From positions 62,001 to 126,000 of the forward strand of contig JAHPZI010000006.1 in the NCBI GenBank assembly GCA_019058295.1: a DNA stretch of 64,000 bases, written 5' to 3'. Position numbers and translations under genes: made by a program. Under the pieces are notes generated by a model that worked only from the letters and a program-made list of their open reading frames with translations, had not been told where the DNA came from and made no database searches. Below are positions 27,505 through 37,815 of the stretch, piece by piece. This DNA is from Promethearchaeota archaeon (GTDB taxonomy: Archaea; Asgardarchaeota; Lokiarchaeia; Sigyniarchaeales; SOKP01). Each line of letters starts with the position of its first letter. Position 1 is the first letter of the stretch.

Positions 27505-28962
27505 TTATAAATAAAATGGCAAAACCATCTCCTTTAAGACATATATTACCCTTTTTCCCGTAACTGTCTTACAACCAAACGAGTTTGAAATATTTATAAT
27601 GTTTAAATTATCAGGAATTTTATTTCTGATGAAGTCTTTTAAAAATTCTAAAAATATTGTAAATTTTCTCTCCGTTTCAATCCATAAATATCCTTTTTCT
27701 TCGAAAAATTTAGGATTTTTCTCTTTAAATTGACGGGCATGAAATTTATCTTTCACTGGTGGACCTTTGCGTATATAAGTGGGAGAAATTATAGGTTTTT
27801 CGCAAAATATCGCTACATTATATTCATTAAGTTCTACTTCAAAATATAATTCAAAAACTATATTTTCAAATCTTTTTGCATGAGAAAACTCTTTTTCTCC
27901 GTTTGCTTTGATGCTATGGCATAATGAATATAATTTATCTCTATTAATCGTATAATGGACATCATCATTAACATTTTTAAATTCTAAAACATAAATTTTT
28001 GAAATTAAAGGATCTTCAGAATTAGATAAGTCCACTTTAGGGATTGGTTTTATTCTAAAAAAGTTAATATTTGGATTTTTTAAGAAAGCTTTAACTATTT
28101 TATTACAATATTTATATGCCTTCTCGGATATCGCCGATGCTACATTCCTATTTTTATCAATAGGATCTGTAATAATAAGAAAATCGTTTTGGAAATGAAT
28201 TATCTTCTCTAATTCTTTTTTACTTCTATTAAAATAGTCTAAAGGATTTTCTTTTAAATCATTAAAGTTTTCAAAAACTTTTTGAATCGTTCCAAAATGA
28301 TATATTAATAATTCAGCGCTATATCCAATGAAACCAACCTTTCCAACTGCGCTCTTGTCACCATAACTATGGCAAGATTTAAAAAATTGTTTTAAAAGCC
28401 TAACATCATTTTTTTGATTGTTTGAGAGATTATCCCTAACAAACCATCCATGCCATGGTGACCTATCAACTGCAGTTATAGGTCCATTTTCTCTTATAAA
28501 TTCAAGGTCCAAATCAAAATAAAGAACGATATTAAACTCAATTTTTGTATCCTGAGTAATATAATCTACAGTTACATAAGGATGTTCAGCATATAATAGG
28601 CGGGCATTTTGAAATTCTTTTAAATTTAAGACTTTTAGGATCCACTCATTACACAATTTTAAAAAATCTTTTTTCGATGCTTTCTTTAATTTATTTTTAC
28701 TTAATCCCCTATATCTTGGTTCATATGATTCGTAATTTAATCCAATAAATAAATCAATATCAAAATCGTTTTTTAACTGAGTTTGTTTAATTCCAGTGGA
28801 CCCTTGAGGTTCGATTTTAGTATATTCAATATTTAATTCCTTCGCTTTATTTTCTAATAAGGACTTTAAATTCTTAGTAACTCTTTCAATGATAGCTAAT
28901 TCTTGATCGGTTGGTATAATTTCCTTTAATCCTTTATTTAGGATATCATTTATTGAGTTCAT
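27505..28962 (-). CDS. cca: CCA tRNA nucleotidyltransferase (archaeal class I)
   Basis: A 485-residue class I CCA-adding enzyme that completes the 3' CCA end of tRNAs without a template. The nucleotidyltransferase core shows QGSTGIKQTQL followed by the catalytic DFDIDLFIGL, and the third carboxylate in IEFNIVLYFD. The segment SPWHGWFVRDNL and the C-terminal KRVIYVLKEMVLPF are typical of the archaeal family. It lies between aIF5B and EF-2 on the same strand, and the intergenic distances (about 80-140 bases) allow separate promoters. Confidence 0.92.
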   Translation of the reverse strand: MNSINDILNKGLKEIIPTDQELAIIERVTKNLKSLLENKAKELNIEYTKIEPQGSTGIKQTQLKNDFDIDLFIGLNYESYEPRYRGLSKNKLKKASKKDFLKLCNEWILKVLNLKEFQNARLLYAEHPYVTVDYITQDTKIEFNIVLYFDLDLEFIRENGPITAVDRSPWHGWFVRDNLSNNQKNDVRLLKQFFKSCHSYGDKSAVGKVGFIGYSAELLIYHFGTIQKVFENFNDLKENPLDYFNRSKKELEKIIHFQNDFLIITDPIDKNRNVASAISEKAYKYCNKIVKAFLKNPNINFFRIKPIPKVDLSNSEDPLISKIYVLEFKNVNDDVHYTINRDKLYSLCHSIKANGEKEFSHAKRFENIVFELYFEVELNEYNVAIFCEKPIISPTYIRKGPPVKDKFHARQFKEKNPKFFEEKGYLWIETERKFTIFLEFLKDFIRNKIPDNLNIINISNSFGCKTVTGKRVIYVLKEMVLPFYL

Positions 28963-29043
28963 ACAATTTTAGTTTTAATTCAGTAATTAAAGTGAATAAC
29001 TTAACTGTTTTATATTGAAATTCTGATATTTTTAATCACCCGA

Positions 29044-30849
29044 TCACATCCCCCACCAGGGGTGTTCCTTTTCTCTCTTTAACTGAATATATTCTCTCAA
29101 TGCTTCTTTTTGATCGCTTGTTAATTCGTTTAGAAATTTTGCCATTAACTGTCTTACATGGGATTCTGGAACGTTAACAAATAGCGTTTCGTCTTTCCCA
29201 ATATCACGTCCGATTTCAATACCTCGAACAGATATTGCCACTTCCTTATCTTTATCAGCTTTATCTAAAGATTGACCTTTATCTTGTATTTGATGAACTC
29301 TTCCAATTAGTTTGCCCTTATCAGTTATTAAAGGAACTTTTGATTTTAAAGTGCCTCCTTCGACACTTACACCAAAAACCGCCGGATTTGAATTTCTGAA
29401 AATGTACTCTGGGAACATTTTAATTTTAGCTGGCAAAATTAATTCTCCCAATTCTTTTGCGGTATCTTCAGCTCGTCTAGTCTCTGCATATTCTATATAA
29501 TCCTCTAATAAGCGATATATAACATTATTAGTAAAAATTCTAATATTATCAATGTAAGCTTGCTCCTTCGCTTCAGGCAAAATAGGCACATTAAAGCCTA
29601 AAACCACTGCCGAATATGGATCAAACTCATTAACGATATTAGCGTTCATAATATCTTCTTTTTTAATTGGCCCTACATCTGCGATAGAAATACTTATGCC
29701 ATTTTTAGTTAAATGATTCTCTAAAGCTTCAAGAGATCCTAGAGTATCTGTTTTCAAAACAATACCAGCTTTTTCTGTTTTTATTTTAATACTTTCAACT
29801 TCGGCTTCAATTTCACTATATACGCTTTCTTCTTCGGAAGGGTCTGCAATTATCCTAAAAGGAGAACCAGCCACTACATCTTCAATATTTGGAGCGAGTA
29901 TTTTAAGACCAGCAGCTGCACTTATTAAATCCTTGTTATCAAATTTTTGTCTCGGATCCCTAATCTCATCTAAAGGTTTTGGCACCAATAATGCTCTAAC
30001 TTTTGATTTAATCGGTTTTTCTAAACCTCCAACGATAAAATTATCGCCTTTTCTAATGATTCCATCATATATTAAAAGATCTATTGTTTTTCCATATCCT
30101 TTTTCTTTTTTAACTTCTAATACGACGCCCTTTGCAGGTCCTTCAGAAAATTTCAAATTCTGAGTTAGGAATTGTTGGACTAATCCCATTAGTACCATTA
30201 AAAGAGTAGAAATTCCTTCTCCAGATTTAGCACTGGTGGGAATGATTGCAATTTTTTTTGTAAAGTCTTTTATTTTATCATATCGATCAATTCCTTTAAA
30301 ACCTTCTTCCAAAAAACTACCTACGATTTGAAGAATCTTCTCGTCTAAAAAATCTTTCACATGTGGTTTCTGTTTATTATAGGAATCCAAGAAGTCAGCG
30401 TCTTTTATTGATTTCCAACCTGAAATTCTATCGATTTTATTAGCAGAGATTATAAATGGCGTTTTTTTCTCTCGAAGAATTCGCACAGATTCCCATGTAA
30501 TTGGCATGGTACCAGCAGTTACATCAATGACTAAAATCGCGATATCTGCAACAGCACCGCCTCTTTTCCTTAAATTCATAAAAGCAGCGTGACCAGGAGT
30601 ATCAACAACCAAGATTCCCGGAAGCTTGATATCTTTCTCTGCAAATTCTTTCTTTGATTTTGCTAAGAAATCTTTAATGTTCTCAGTTGGAAAATAAGAT
30701 GCACCTATATGTTGTGTAATTCCTGCGGCCTCTCTTTTTTGAACTATAGTCCCACGGATATAATCCAAAAGGGACGTTTTTCCATGATCTATGTGCCCCA
30801 AAATACACGCTATTGGTGCTCTTATTATTTTCTTTTCTTGCTCAGCCAT
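29044..30849 (-). CDS. infB: Translation initiation factor aIF5B
   Basis: A 601-residue archaeal IF5B, the GTPase that promotes subunit joining and initiator tRNA positioning. Motifs: GHIDHGKTSLLDYIRG, REAAGITQHIGA (switch I), DTPGHAAF, ANKID, and SAKSGEG. Domain III carries KTDTLGSLEALE, and the C-terminal helix region LREYIQLK is as expected. Length is normal for archaea, with no intein and no eukaryotic N-terminal extension. Confidence 0.97.
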   Translation of the reverse strand: MAEQEKKIIRAPIACILGHIDHGKTSLLDYIRGTIVQKREAAGITQHIGASYFPTENIKDFLAKSKKEFAEKDIKLPGILVVDTPGHAAFMNLRKRGGAVADIAILVIDVTAGTMPITWESVRILREKKTPFIISANKIDRISGWKSIKDADFLDSYNKQKPHVKDFLDEKILQIVGSFLEEGFKGIDRYDKIKDFTKKIAIIPTSAKSGEGISTLLMVLMGLVQQFLTQNLKFSEGPAKGVVLEVKKEKGYGKTIDLLIYDGIIRKGDNFIVGGLEKPIKSKVRALLVPKPLDEIRDPRQKFDNKDLISAAAGLKILAPNIEDVVAGSPFRIIADPSEEESVYSEIEAEVESIKIKTEKAGIVLKTDTLGSLEALENHLTKNGISISIADVGPIKKEDIMNANIVNEFDPYSAVVLGFNVPILPEAKEQAYIDNIRIFTNNVIYRLLEDYIEYAETRRAEDTAKELGELILPAKIKMFPEYIFRNSNPAVFGVSVEGGTLKSKVPLITDKGKLIGRVHQIQDKGQSLDKADKDKEVAISVRGIEIGRDIGKDETLFVNVPESHVRQLMAKFLNELTSDQKEALREYIQLKREKEHPWWGM

Positions 30850-31078
30850 TTTTTTAATGCTTGCTGGAAATAATTATCTATATGGAATAAAAAATGAATC
30901 TAAAGATTAGAATTTTATTAATGATTTAAAAGTTGAAATTTATATATAATGATTTTTTTTAAACAACATAGTGAGTAAATAGAGTTGGTTAATTATGATA
31001 TTTTTTTATTGGATTGGAAAAAATCTCACTAAAATTAAAAAAAATCGATGAAAATTATATCTAATTATTATATTTGAC

Positions 31079-31927
31079 ATGCCAAAAATTGAAATTAGAT
31101 GCCCAGCTTGTAATAAAAAAGGATATATGGAAGTAGATGGAGTCATTTTAGAAAGGAAAATGGAACGGGGCATTATGACTATAAATTTAGGAAAAGATCA
31201 AATATGTGAGCATACATTCGTAGCCTATATTGATAATAATCTCCAAGTGAGAGATTGTTTTATAACCGATTTTCAAATCGAAATTCCAGAATTAGCTCCA
31301 TCTGAAATAGTTTTAGAAACAAAAATTCCCAGTTCTGAAGAGCTTAATGTAGATTTGATCAAAATGAACTTCTATCCCCTTACACTAACTTTTATTATAA
31401 GAGGAGGTTTTTTAAACAAAAAAATATTAGTTTTGAGTGAAGATGAATTTTTAAATAATTTTCTCAAGAATTTCTTCGAATTTATTTATAAAAATTCCTT
31501 TAATTTAGATATTATCATTTTGTCAATGGAAAAATATAAAAAAAATAAGAAGAATTATGAAGACTTCTTAATTATTAAAGACAAAAAGATTATAAGAGAT
31601 AAGGATAAAATACTTGATGTTAAAAAACTAAAAATAGAAAGTTTAATTATTCAAAGGTTTTATTCTGAATATATAGCAAATTCTAGCTTACTTTTTCTGA
31701 AAAATGAAATTTATAAAACTTATTTATTATCAAAAAGCATTGTAGATTTTATTAAAGAATTTAAAGGAGAAGAATTACTTTCAAAAAATATCCTTGATAA
31801 TTTAGAAAAAGTTCATAATGTTAAAATACAAATACCATATTTGGATTTCTTACTTGAAATTGTTAAAAATTATTTTAAAGTGGAAGTGCCAAAAACATCT
31901 AAAATTTCAGATTTCCTAAAATTTTAA
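31079..31927 (+). CDS. Zinc-ribbon hypothetical protein (Asgard-type)
   Basis: A 282-residue protein beginning with a small zinc ribbon: CPACNKKGYMEVDG, then ICEHTFVAYIDNNLQVRDCF, giving CxxC ... CxH as likely zinc ligands. A helical, Lys-rich remainder (about 95-282) follows. I do not know the function. My impression is that N-terminal modules of this type recur in Lokiarchaeota-like genomes, but I cannot check this. It precedes a seven-helix membrane protein by about 80 bases on the same strand. Confidence 0.65.
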   Translation: MPKIEIRCPACNKKGYMEVDGVILERKMERGIMTINLGKDQICEHTFVAYIDNNLQVRDCFITDFQIEIPELAPSEIVLETKIPSSEELNVDLIKMNFYPLTLTFIIRGGFLNKKILVLSEDEFLNNFLKNFFEFIYKNSFNLDIIILSMEKYKKNKKNYEDFLIIKDKKIIRDKDKILDVKKLKIESLIIQRFYSEYIANSSLLFLKNEIYKTYLLSKSIVDFIKEFKGEELLSKNILDNLEKVHNVKIQIPYLDFLLEIVKNYFKVEVPKTSKISDFLKF

Positions 31928-32010
31928 CATGAATTTTATATATAAGAGCATTGATTTATATTATAAATAAAAATATATCATAAAAATATAGAAAAAGTTG
32001 AAATCTGCCT

Positions 32011-32745
32011 ATGGCGTTATATATATTACCAACTGAACAATTAATTAGTGGATTATTCAGCCTTTTTTTTGTGATAATCTCATTAATTATTGGATTAATG
32101 TTAATCTCGAAATATTTCAGATATAAACAAAGTAACTTTTTATTAGTTGGTTTGACGTGGATTGGAATGGTTTCAATATGGTATCCTAGCGCAATCAATG
32201 TAATATATTTTTCCATTACAGGTAAGAGTATATCGGATTTATTATTTATGGCAATTGGAAATGGTTTAATTCCAATTACCGCATTTATTTGGATGATTAC
32301 GTTTACAGATCTTTTATATAAAGAGAAACAAAAAATAATTCTTATAATATTTGGGATTTTAAGCATTTTAACTGAAATCATATTCTTCTATTTTCTCTTT
32401 ACAGAACCATCTGTTCTTGGAAAAGTAGTATCCCCTGTAGACGCTATAACGACATTACCGGTTATAATTTATCATATATCCATATTACTCATGATCTTAA
32501 TAACAGGGATATTAATATGGAGAGAATCTTTAAAATCCACTGATCCAGAAGTTAATTTAAAAGGAAAATTACTTCTTACAGCAGTTTTATCTTTTATCAC
32601 TGGGGCCATTTTTGAAATTTTTAGCGATTTATCAATTATTATAATAATTATAGGTAGATTAATATTGATTTCCTCGAGTCTCGAATTTTATATGGGCTGG
32701 ATACTTCCATCGTTTATCAAAAATCGATTATTAAAAGAGAGTTAA
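32011..32745 (+). CDS. Seven-helix membrane protein, unknown function
   Basis: A 244-residue membrane protein with about seven hydrophobic helices, short loops and a basic C-terminus (FIKNRLLKES). The N-terminus is extracellular-like, and the arrangement resembles a 7TM sensor, but I find no retinal lysine motif or other diagnostic residues. It is convergent with uvrA; the gap is about 35 bases. Confidence 0.65.
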   Translation: MALYILPTEQLISGLFSLFFVIISLIIGLMLISKYFRYKQSNFLLVGLTWIGMVSIWYPSAINVIYFSITGKSISDLLFMAIGNGLIPITAFIWMITFTDLLYKEKQKIILIIFGILSILTEIIFFYFLFTEPSVLGKVVSPVDAITTLPVIIYHISILLMILITGILIWRESLKSTDPEVNLKGKLLLTAVLSFITGAIFEIFSDLSIIIIIIGRLILISSSLEFYMGWILPSFIKNRLLKES

Positions 32746-32779
32746 TTTAAAATTAACTTATTATTTTTTTTTTAATCTT

Positions 32780-35653
32780 TCAGTTAGAAAAATTCAGAGA
32801 TTTTTTTAAATATTTAGCTGTATATGATCTTTCATTTCTAATAATCTCTTCCGGACTTCCCATAACAACAATTTCACCCCCTTCATCACCACCTTCTGGA
32901 CCTAAATCAATAATATAATCCACAGATTTTATAATTTCCATATTATGCTCAATAATTATTACGGTATTGCCTTTATCGACTAATCTTTGAAGGACTTTTA
33001 ACAAAATCTTTATATCATAAGCACTTAATCCTGTTGTTGGTTCATCTAGAATATAGAGAGTATTGCCTGTACTCGTTTTTCTTAATTCCCTAGCAATTTT
33101 TAGCCTTTGAGATTCTCCTCCACTTAAAGTTGTTGATGATTGTCCCAATTCTAGGTAACCTAAGCCAACATCCACAACAGTTTTTAGCGTTCTTTTTAGG
33201 TTTGGAAAACTATCAAAGAATTGTAAAGCGTGATCAAAAGTCATGTCCAGAACGTCTGAAATTGTTTTTTTCTTAAATTTAATTTCAAGAGTTTCCGCAT
33301 TATATCGCTTTCCTTTACATAAATCACATCTAATATAAACATCAGGAAGAAAATACATTTCCTTAAGGATGTAGCCTGTGCCTCTACATTTTCTACAATG
33401 ACCTGCCTTTGTATTAAAGCTGAATCTCCCTTTTTTATATCCTCTTTCTCTAGATTCCTGTAATGCAGCAAATATATCTCTAATATAATCCATAGCTTTA
33501 GAATAAGTTGCGGGAACTGACCTTGGTGTCTTTCCTATTGGTGATTGATCAATATTAATGATTTTATCAATGTTCTCAAATCCATTTATTTCATCAAAAT
33601 CACCTGTCCTTAATTTAGAGCTTCGAATATTAACAAGATTATGTAATCCTTTATAAAGACATTCAATAAACAAACTAGTTTTACCAGCTCCTGAAACTCC
33701 TGTTACACACGTAAATATTTCTAATGGAATTTTTACATTTACATTTTTTAAATTGTTTTCTCTAGCGCCTTTAATCTCAATAAAGTCATCTCCAATATTT
33801 CTTCTTTTTTTAGGGATTGCAATTTTCTCTTTTCCAGATAAATATTTTCCAGTTAAACTATTTGCTTTTATTATGTCTTCGACTGGCCCTTCTGCAACTA
33901 TTTCTCCACCGTGTTCTCCTGCCATTGGTCCTAAATCAATGATATGGTCAGCATTTCTAATTACAGCATCATCATGTTCTACAACTAATACAGTATTTCC
34001 TAAATTTCTCAATTTCTTTAGCATATTAACTAATCGAGAGATATCTCTCTGGTGTAAACCTACTGTAGGTTCATCTAAGACATATAAAACACCCACTAAA
34101 GTTGAACCTAATTGAGTTGCTAATCTTATTCTCTCTGCTTCTCCAACAGATAATGTATCTGATCTTCGACTTAATTGAATATAGTCTAATCCAACATTAT
34201 TCAAGAATGAGAGTCTATCCTTAATCTCTTTTAATACATCTTTTACAATAGTTTTCTGAATATCATCAATGCCTAAACTTTCAAAAAATTTTATAGAGTC
34301 TTTTACGGGTAGATTTGTTAATTCAGCGATATTTAAGTCATTAATTGTAACAGCTAAACTTTCAGGCTTTAATTTTTGCCCATTACATTTAGGACAATCA
34401 ATTCGATTCATAAAGCTCTCATAGACTTCACGAGCTCCTTCTGACGTGGTCTCCATATACCTCCGATGTAGCATAGGAATTAAACCTTCAAATGGTCGAG
34501 CCGTTTTCCAGGATGTAAAAGATTCATTATTAGAATTCCTATAGTCATTTCTATCACTAACAAAATGAAAATTTATATTTTCATCCCCTGAACCAAATAA
34601 TAATTTTTGCAATTTATTGGGATCAATTTCTTTAATTGGTGTTTCATCAATATCGAAATCATAATGTTCTGACACTTGATTTATCATTTGCCATGAATAG
34701 CCTGTTGAAGATCTAAATCCTGGTATATTTCTTATACCACTTTCTGCCAGTGGAACAAAAACATTATTTCCCAATATTAAACTATAATCAAATTCCATTA
34801 CAGTGCCCAATCCATTACAATATTTGCAACTACCATGGGGTATATTAAATGAAAACATTTTATGGTCAAGAGGAGGTAAAGAAATTTGGCAATCTAAACA
34901 TGCATAGTGTTCGGAATATATTTGCTCATTTTTTCCTATTAATTCAACAAGAACAATTCCTTCAGTTAATTCCAATGCTGTTTCTATAGAATCAGCAAGC
35001 CGAGTTTTAATGTCCTCTTTCATAACAAGCCTATCGATTATAACATTAATATTGTGTTTCACATGTTTTTCCATTGGAATTTCTTCATCAAGAGTATATT
35101 GAATCCCATCAACTTCTACACGAACATATCCTTGTTTTTTTAGATCTTGTAAAAGTTCTTTATACTCACCTTTTCGATCTCGTATTAAAGGTGCTTTAAT
35201 TATGAATTTTTGATTCTCTTTTAGAGACTTTAGAATTTGATTTATAATTTGTTGAGGTGTTTGAGGTTTGATCTCTTTTCCGCAATTTGGACAATGCGGT
35301 ATCCCTATATTTGCGAATAATAGTCTGTAATAATCGTAAATTTCAGTTACAGTTCCTACGGTACTTCGAGGATTTTTTGAAAGAGGTTTTTGCTCAATTG
35401 CGATAGCAGGTGATAACCCCTCAATAGAATCGACATCTGGTTTGTCCATCTCTCCTAGAAACTGTCTTGCATAGCTTGAGAGAGACTCCAAAAATCTTCT
35501 TTGACCCTCAGCAAATAGAGTATCAATAACTAATGAACTCTTACCACTTCCAGAAACGCCAGTAACAACTACGAGCTTATTTCTGGGAATATTTACGTCA
35601 ATATTCTTTAAATTATGCTGTCTAGCTCCCTTGATTATTATATAATCATTCAT
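32780..35653 (-). CDS. uvrA: Excinuclease ABC subunit A (UvrA)
   Basis: A 957-residue UvrA, the damage-sensing dimeric ATPase of bacterial-type nucleotide excision repair. Walker A GVSGSGKSS is near residue 35, the first signature LSVGEAERIRLA, the second Walker A GVSGAGKTS and signature LSGGESQRLKIA, and zinc modules CPNCGKEI, CLDCQ...CKYCNG and CRKCRGTG...CDLCKGKR. All functional elements are present, so it should be active. Archaeal UvrABC systems are generally considered horizontally acquired from bacteria. uvrB is on the same strand, 6 kb upstream, instead of adjacent; uvrC is not in the window. Confidence 0.97.
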   Translation of the reverse strand: MNDYIIIKGARQHNLKNIDVNIPRNKLVVVTGVSGSGKSSLVIDTLFAEGQRRFLESLSSYARQFLGEMDKPDVDSIEGLSPAIAIEQKPLSKNPRSTVGTVTEIYDYYRLLFANIGIPHCPNCGKEIKPQTPQQIINQILKSLKENQKFIIKAPLIRDRKGEYKELLQDLKKQGYVRVEVDGIQYTLDEEIPMEKHVKHNINVIIDRLVMKEDIKTRLADSIETALELTEGIVLVELIGKNEQIYSEHYACLDCQISLPPLDHKMFSFNIPHGSCKYCNGLGTVMEFDYSLILGNNVFVPLAESGIRNIPGFRSSTGYSWQMINQVSEHYDFDIDETPIKEIDPNKLQKLLFGSGDENINFHFVSDRNDYRNSNNESFTSWKTARPFEGLIPMLHRRYMETTSEGAREVYESFMNRIDCPKCNGQKLKPESLAVTINDLNIAELTNLPVKDSIKFFESLGIDDIQKTIVKDVLKEIKDRLSFLNNVGLDYIQLSRRSDTLSVGEAERIRLATQLGSTLVGVLYVLDEPTVGLHQRDISRLVNMLKKLRNLGNTVLVVEHDDAVIRNADHIIDLGPMAGEHGGEIVAEGPVEDIIKANSLTGKYLSGKEKIAIPKKRRNIGDDFIEIKGARENNLKNVNVKIPLEIFTCVTGVSGAGKTSLFIECLYKGLHNLVNIRSSKLRTGDFDEINGFENIDKIINIDQSPIGKTPRSVPATYSKAMDYIRDIFAALQESRERGYKKGRFSFNTKAGHCRKCRGTGYILKEMYFLPDVYIRCDLCKGKRYNAETLEIKFKKKTISDVLDMTFDHALQFFDSFPNLKRTLKTVVDVGLGYLELGQSSTTLSGGESQRLKIARELRKTSTGNTLYILDEPTTGLSAYDIKILLKVLQRLVDKGNTVIIIEHNMEIIKSVDYIIDLGPEGGDEGGEIVVMGSPEEIIRNERSYTAKYLKKSLNFSN

Positions 35654-35813
35654 AAATAATTGCTTATAGTAAAGTAAAATTTGAGATTAATAAAGCACAT
35701 CTTCTAGGTTACTTAAAAGATCGGTTCTTGGTAAACTTTATGAAAAACGTAAACTCTTAAGATTTCTTTTTCTGAGACTTAACCATGATAGAAAGTCATT
35801 CTTCTTTTTGTAT

Positions 35814-36536
35814 TTAATACCCCCAAGGAGGCGGATCGAATATAGTACCATCTCCTATTAAGTCTTCATCAGCATCATCAAACTCTTCATCTTCATAATA
35901 ACTTGTTTTTATAGATCTGAAATATGAAGGGAGTTCCTTAAAGAATTTATTTGGCATATATAATACTTCAAGTGATTTAAGATTAATAAATGATTTAGGA
36001 AGCGATTTTAGCTTATTATCAAGTATATTTAATTTTCTAAGATTTCTTAAATTACCTAAAGAATCTGGAAGGTATTTGAGTTTAGTATGAAATAAATTAA
36101 GATCTATCAAGGATTGTAATTCTCCTATCGGCTCGGGAATCACTTTTAATGAATTTCTACTTAAATCTAATACCTCAAGCATCTCTAAATCAAATATCTG
36201 CTTCGGAAATAATTTAAACTTGTTTTCTTTCAGACTTAGGTATTGAAGCGATGCAAGGTTGGTGATTGATTCGGGAAGAGCTTTTAACTTGTTTTTCTCT
36301 AAATCTAATTCTTTTAAGAACTTAAGTTCACAAATAGTCTTAGGTAAGAATTTTAATTTACAATTAGATAAACCTAATTTTGTTATATTCTTCCCATCAG
36401 ATTCAAATCCAAACTCAAAGAATCCTTTTCCATAGGTTCGAGTAATAGGTCTTTTTATGAGTTGCTCTAATTCTGTTAATGCCTTAGCTTCGGATTTCGG
36501 GATTTCTGCGCCTCTAAAGGAAAATAATTTACTCAT
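35814..36536 (-). CDS. Leucine-rich repeat protein (short paralog)
   Basis: A 240-residue LRR protein with about six repeats of the LxxLxLxxNxLxxLPxS type. It has an N-terminal cap (PKSEAKALTELEQLI...) similar in layout to that of the 464-residue LRR protein at 18438-19832, and an acidic Asp/Glu-rich C-terminus (DDADEDLIGDG) ending in PPPWGY. It is the first gene of the accessory block upstream of uvrA. It probably mediates protein binding; the partner is unknown. Confidence 0.82.
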   Translation of the reverse strand: MSKLFSFRGAEIPKSEAKALTELEQLIKRPITRTYGKGFFEFGFESDGKNITKLGLSNCKLKFLPKTICELKFLKELDLEKNKLKALPESITNLASLQYLSLKENKFKLFPKQIFDLEMLEVLDLSRNSLKVIPEPIGELQSLIDLNLFHTKLKYLPDSLGNLRNLRKLNILDNKLKSLPKSFINLKSLEVLYMPNKFFKELPSYFRSIKTSYYEDEEFDDADEDLIGDGTIFDPPPWGY

Positions 36537-36588
36537 AATTTAATCTCTTTTTAGCTTATTCAAGATAAAATGTCAAATTTGTTGTCAT

Positions 36589-37128
36589 TTAAGGTATTCC
36601 TTGTTTGTATTTCAAGATTAATCGCTCGGTTTCTTTATACTCAGTAACCCATTGATCGCTTATAATATATGGGTCTTGATTCTTAATATAAATATAAATA
36701 AACCAAAATAACCCTTTGGAAAGACCTTTTTTGTTTTTGACTGTCTTTCTTTCTGATTTAGAATTTGTTATTATATCAAATGGAATGAAAATGCGTTTTA
36801 AGGGAATTAATGGATTAAATTTTTCAGCTAAAATATGATCTTTTCGATATTCAATTTTTCTGACTAATACCCCATTTTCATAAATGACAACATAGGTTAA
36901 GAAAAACCGAATAATCCAAAAAATAAAAAACATCCCTGAAATCAAAATAAGAGCACTAATTATTAATTTAAACACATCAAATGTATTTAGAATATTCAAG
37001 AAATTTAAGTAAAATCCGAGCAGTCCAATGGAGGTAAAAAAAAAACCCATAAAGCATAGAATAACAATTCCAAACCAAGGTCTATGTGCTTTACTTTTAA
37101 ATAATAATTTACCTCTTTTAGCTTTCAT
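36589..37128 (-). CDS. Two-helix membrane protein with PH-like tail
   Basis: A 179-residue protein. The N-terminus is basic (MKAKRGKLLFKSKAHR), two hydrophobic helices lie around residues 18-42 and 52-78, then a soluble beta-rich region (VVIYENGVLVRKIEY, LIPLKRIFIPFDIITN) suggests a PH-like/bacterial-PH fold. I do not recognise the family. It sits between an LRR gene and the three-gene cassette in the accessory block, with about 36 bases to the gene upstream. Confidence 0.6.
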   Translation of the reverse strand: MKAKRGKLLFKSKAHRPWFGIVILCFMGFFFTSIGLLGFYLNFLNILNTFDVFKLIISALILISGMFFIFWIIRFFLTYVVIYENGVLVRKIEYRKDHILAEKFNPLIPLKRIFIPFDIITNSKSERKTVKNKKGLSKGLFWFIYIYIKNQDPYIISDQWVTEYKETERLILKYKQGIP

Positions 37129-37164
37129 AAGAATTGTCTTCTATGTTTTTTTTATTAGGAATAA

Positions 37165-37800
37165 TTATGTAAGATTTAGATTCTCCAAAGTTTTTTTTGC
37201 TATTTCCTTGTCTTCTTTTGAAAGAGAATCTAAAAAAAAATTAATTTCATCTTTTATGAGAAAAATTATATCCTCAAAAGCAAATCTAGTAAAAAATCTT
37301 GATATTTTTTCACATAATACTTTTTGTGCTTCATTCTTTAATCTCGCTACAAAATATTTTTCAAGACTTCCAGTAAAAAATTCATAGGGTATCAGAAATA
37401 GATTTTTAAAGTCTAATAATTTGGGTTCCTTAAATAACTCAATCTCGTCAGAAGGGGGAAAATAATGTATTCTAGTATCATCTCTTATAATACTCTTTAT
37501 TCCTTTGATCCTTTTCTCTAAGTTGCTCGGAGAAAGTTTATCTTTTGGTAATTTTTTTAGTTCAGCAAATAAAATTGAAGAATTTGGTCTTATATCACAA
37601 GATTGTGATAAAATAACACCCGTAGTTAAAAAAGGTCTGACATTATAACTAGCTTTTTTTGGTAATTTGTCTGAATTTAAAGACTTTAACCATTCTTCCT
37701 TTATCTTGCTAAAATCAATTTGATTTGGAGTAATTTTCGGGAGATTTTGTAAAATATCTCCTTGATTGAGATAATCAGGGATTTCTTTTATGTAAATCAT
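37165..37800 (-). CDS. Hypothetical protein with GVILSQSCDI motif (cassette gene 3)
   Basis: A 211-residue soluble protein, the third gene of the cassette behind the TIGR04255-like gene. The most distinctive part is TTGVILSQSCDIRPNSSILFAEL around residues 55-75 (described here in pieces: GVILSQSCDI, then SILFAEL), a strand-turn motif with Ser and Cys-Asp that could form an active site. The C-terminus is helical (FFTRFAFEDIIFLIKDEI). Function not recognised. It starts 15 bases after the preceding stop, consistent with one operon. A toxin, nuclease or sensor role is speculative. Confidence 0.6.
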   Translation of the reverse strand: MIYIKEIPDYLNQGDILQNLPKITPNQIDFSKIKEEWLKSLNSDKLPKKASYNVRPFLTTGVILSQSCDIRPNSSILFAELKKLPKDKLSPSNLEKRIKGIKSIIRDDTRIHYFPPSDEIELFKEPKLLDFKNLFLIPYEFFTGSLEKYFVARLKNEAQKVLCEKISRFFTRFAFEDIIFLIKDEINFFLDSLSKEDKEIAKKTLENLNLT

Positions 37801-37815
37801 TTAAATTCAGTATAA

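Noticed and set aside
31956-32381. 141-residue frame opposite the seven-helix membrane gene
   Set aside because: Antisense shadow of a coherent membrane-protein frame.
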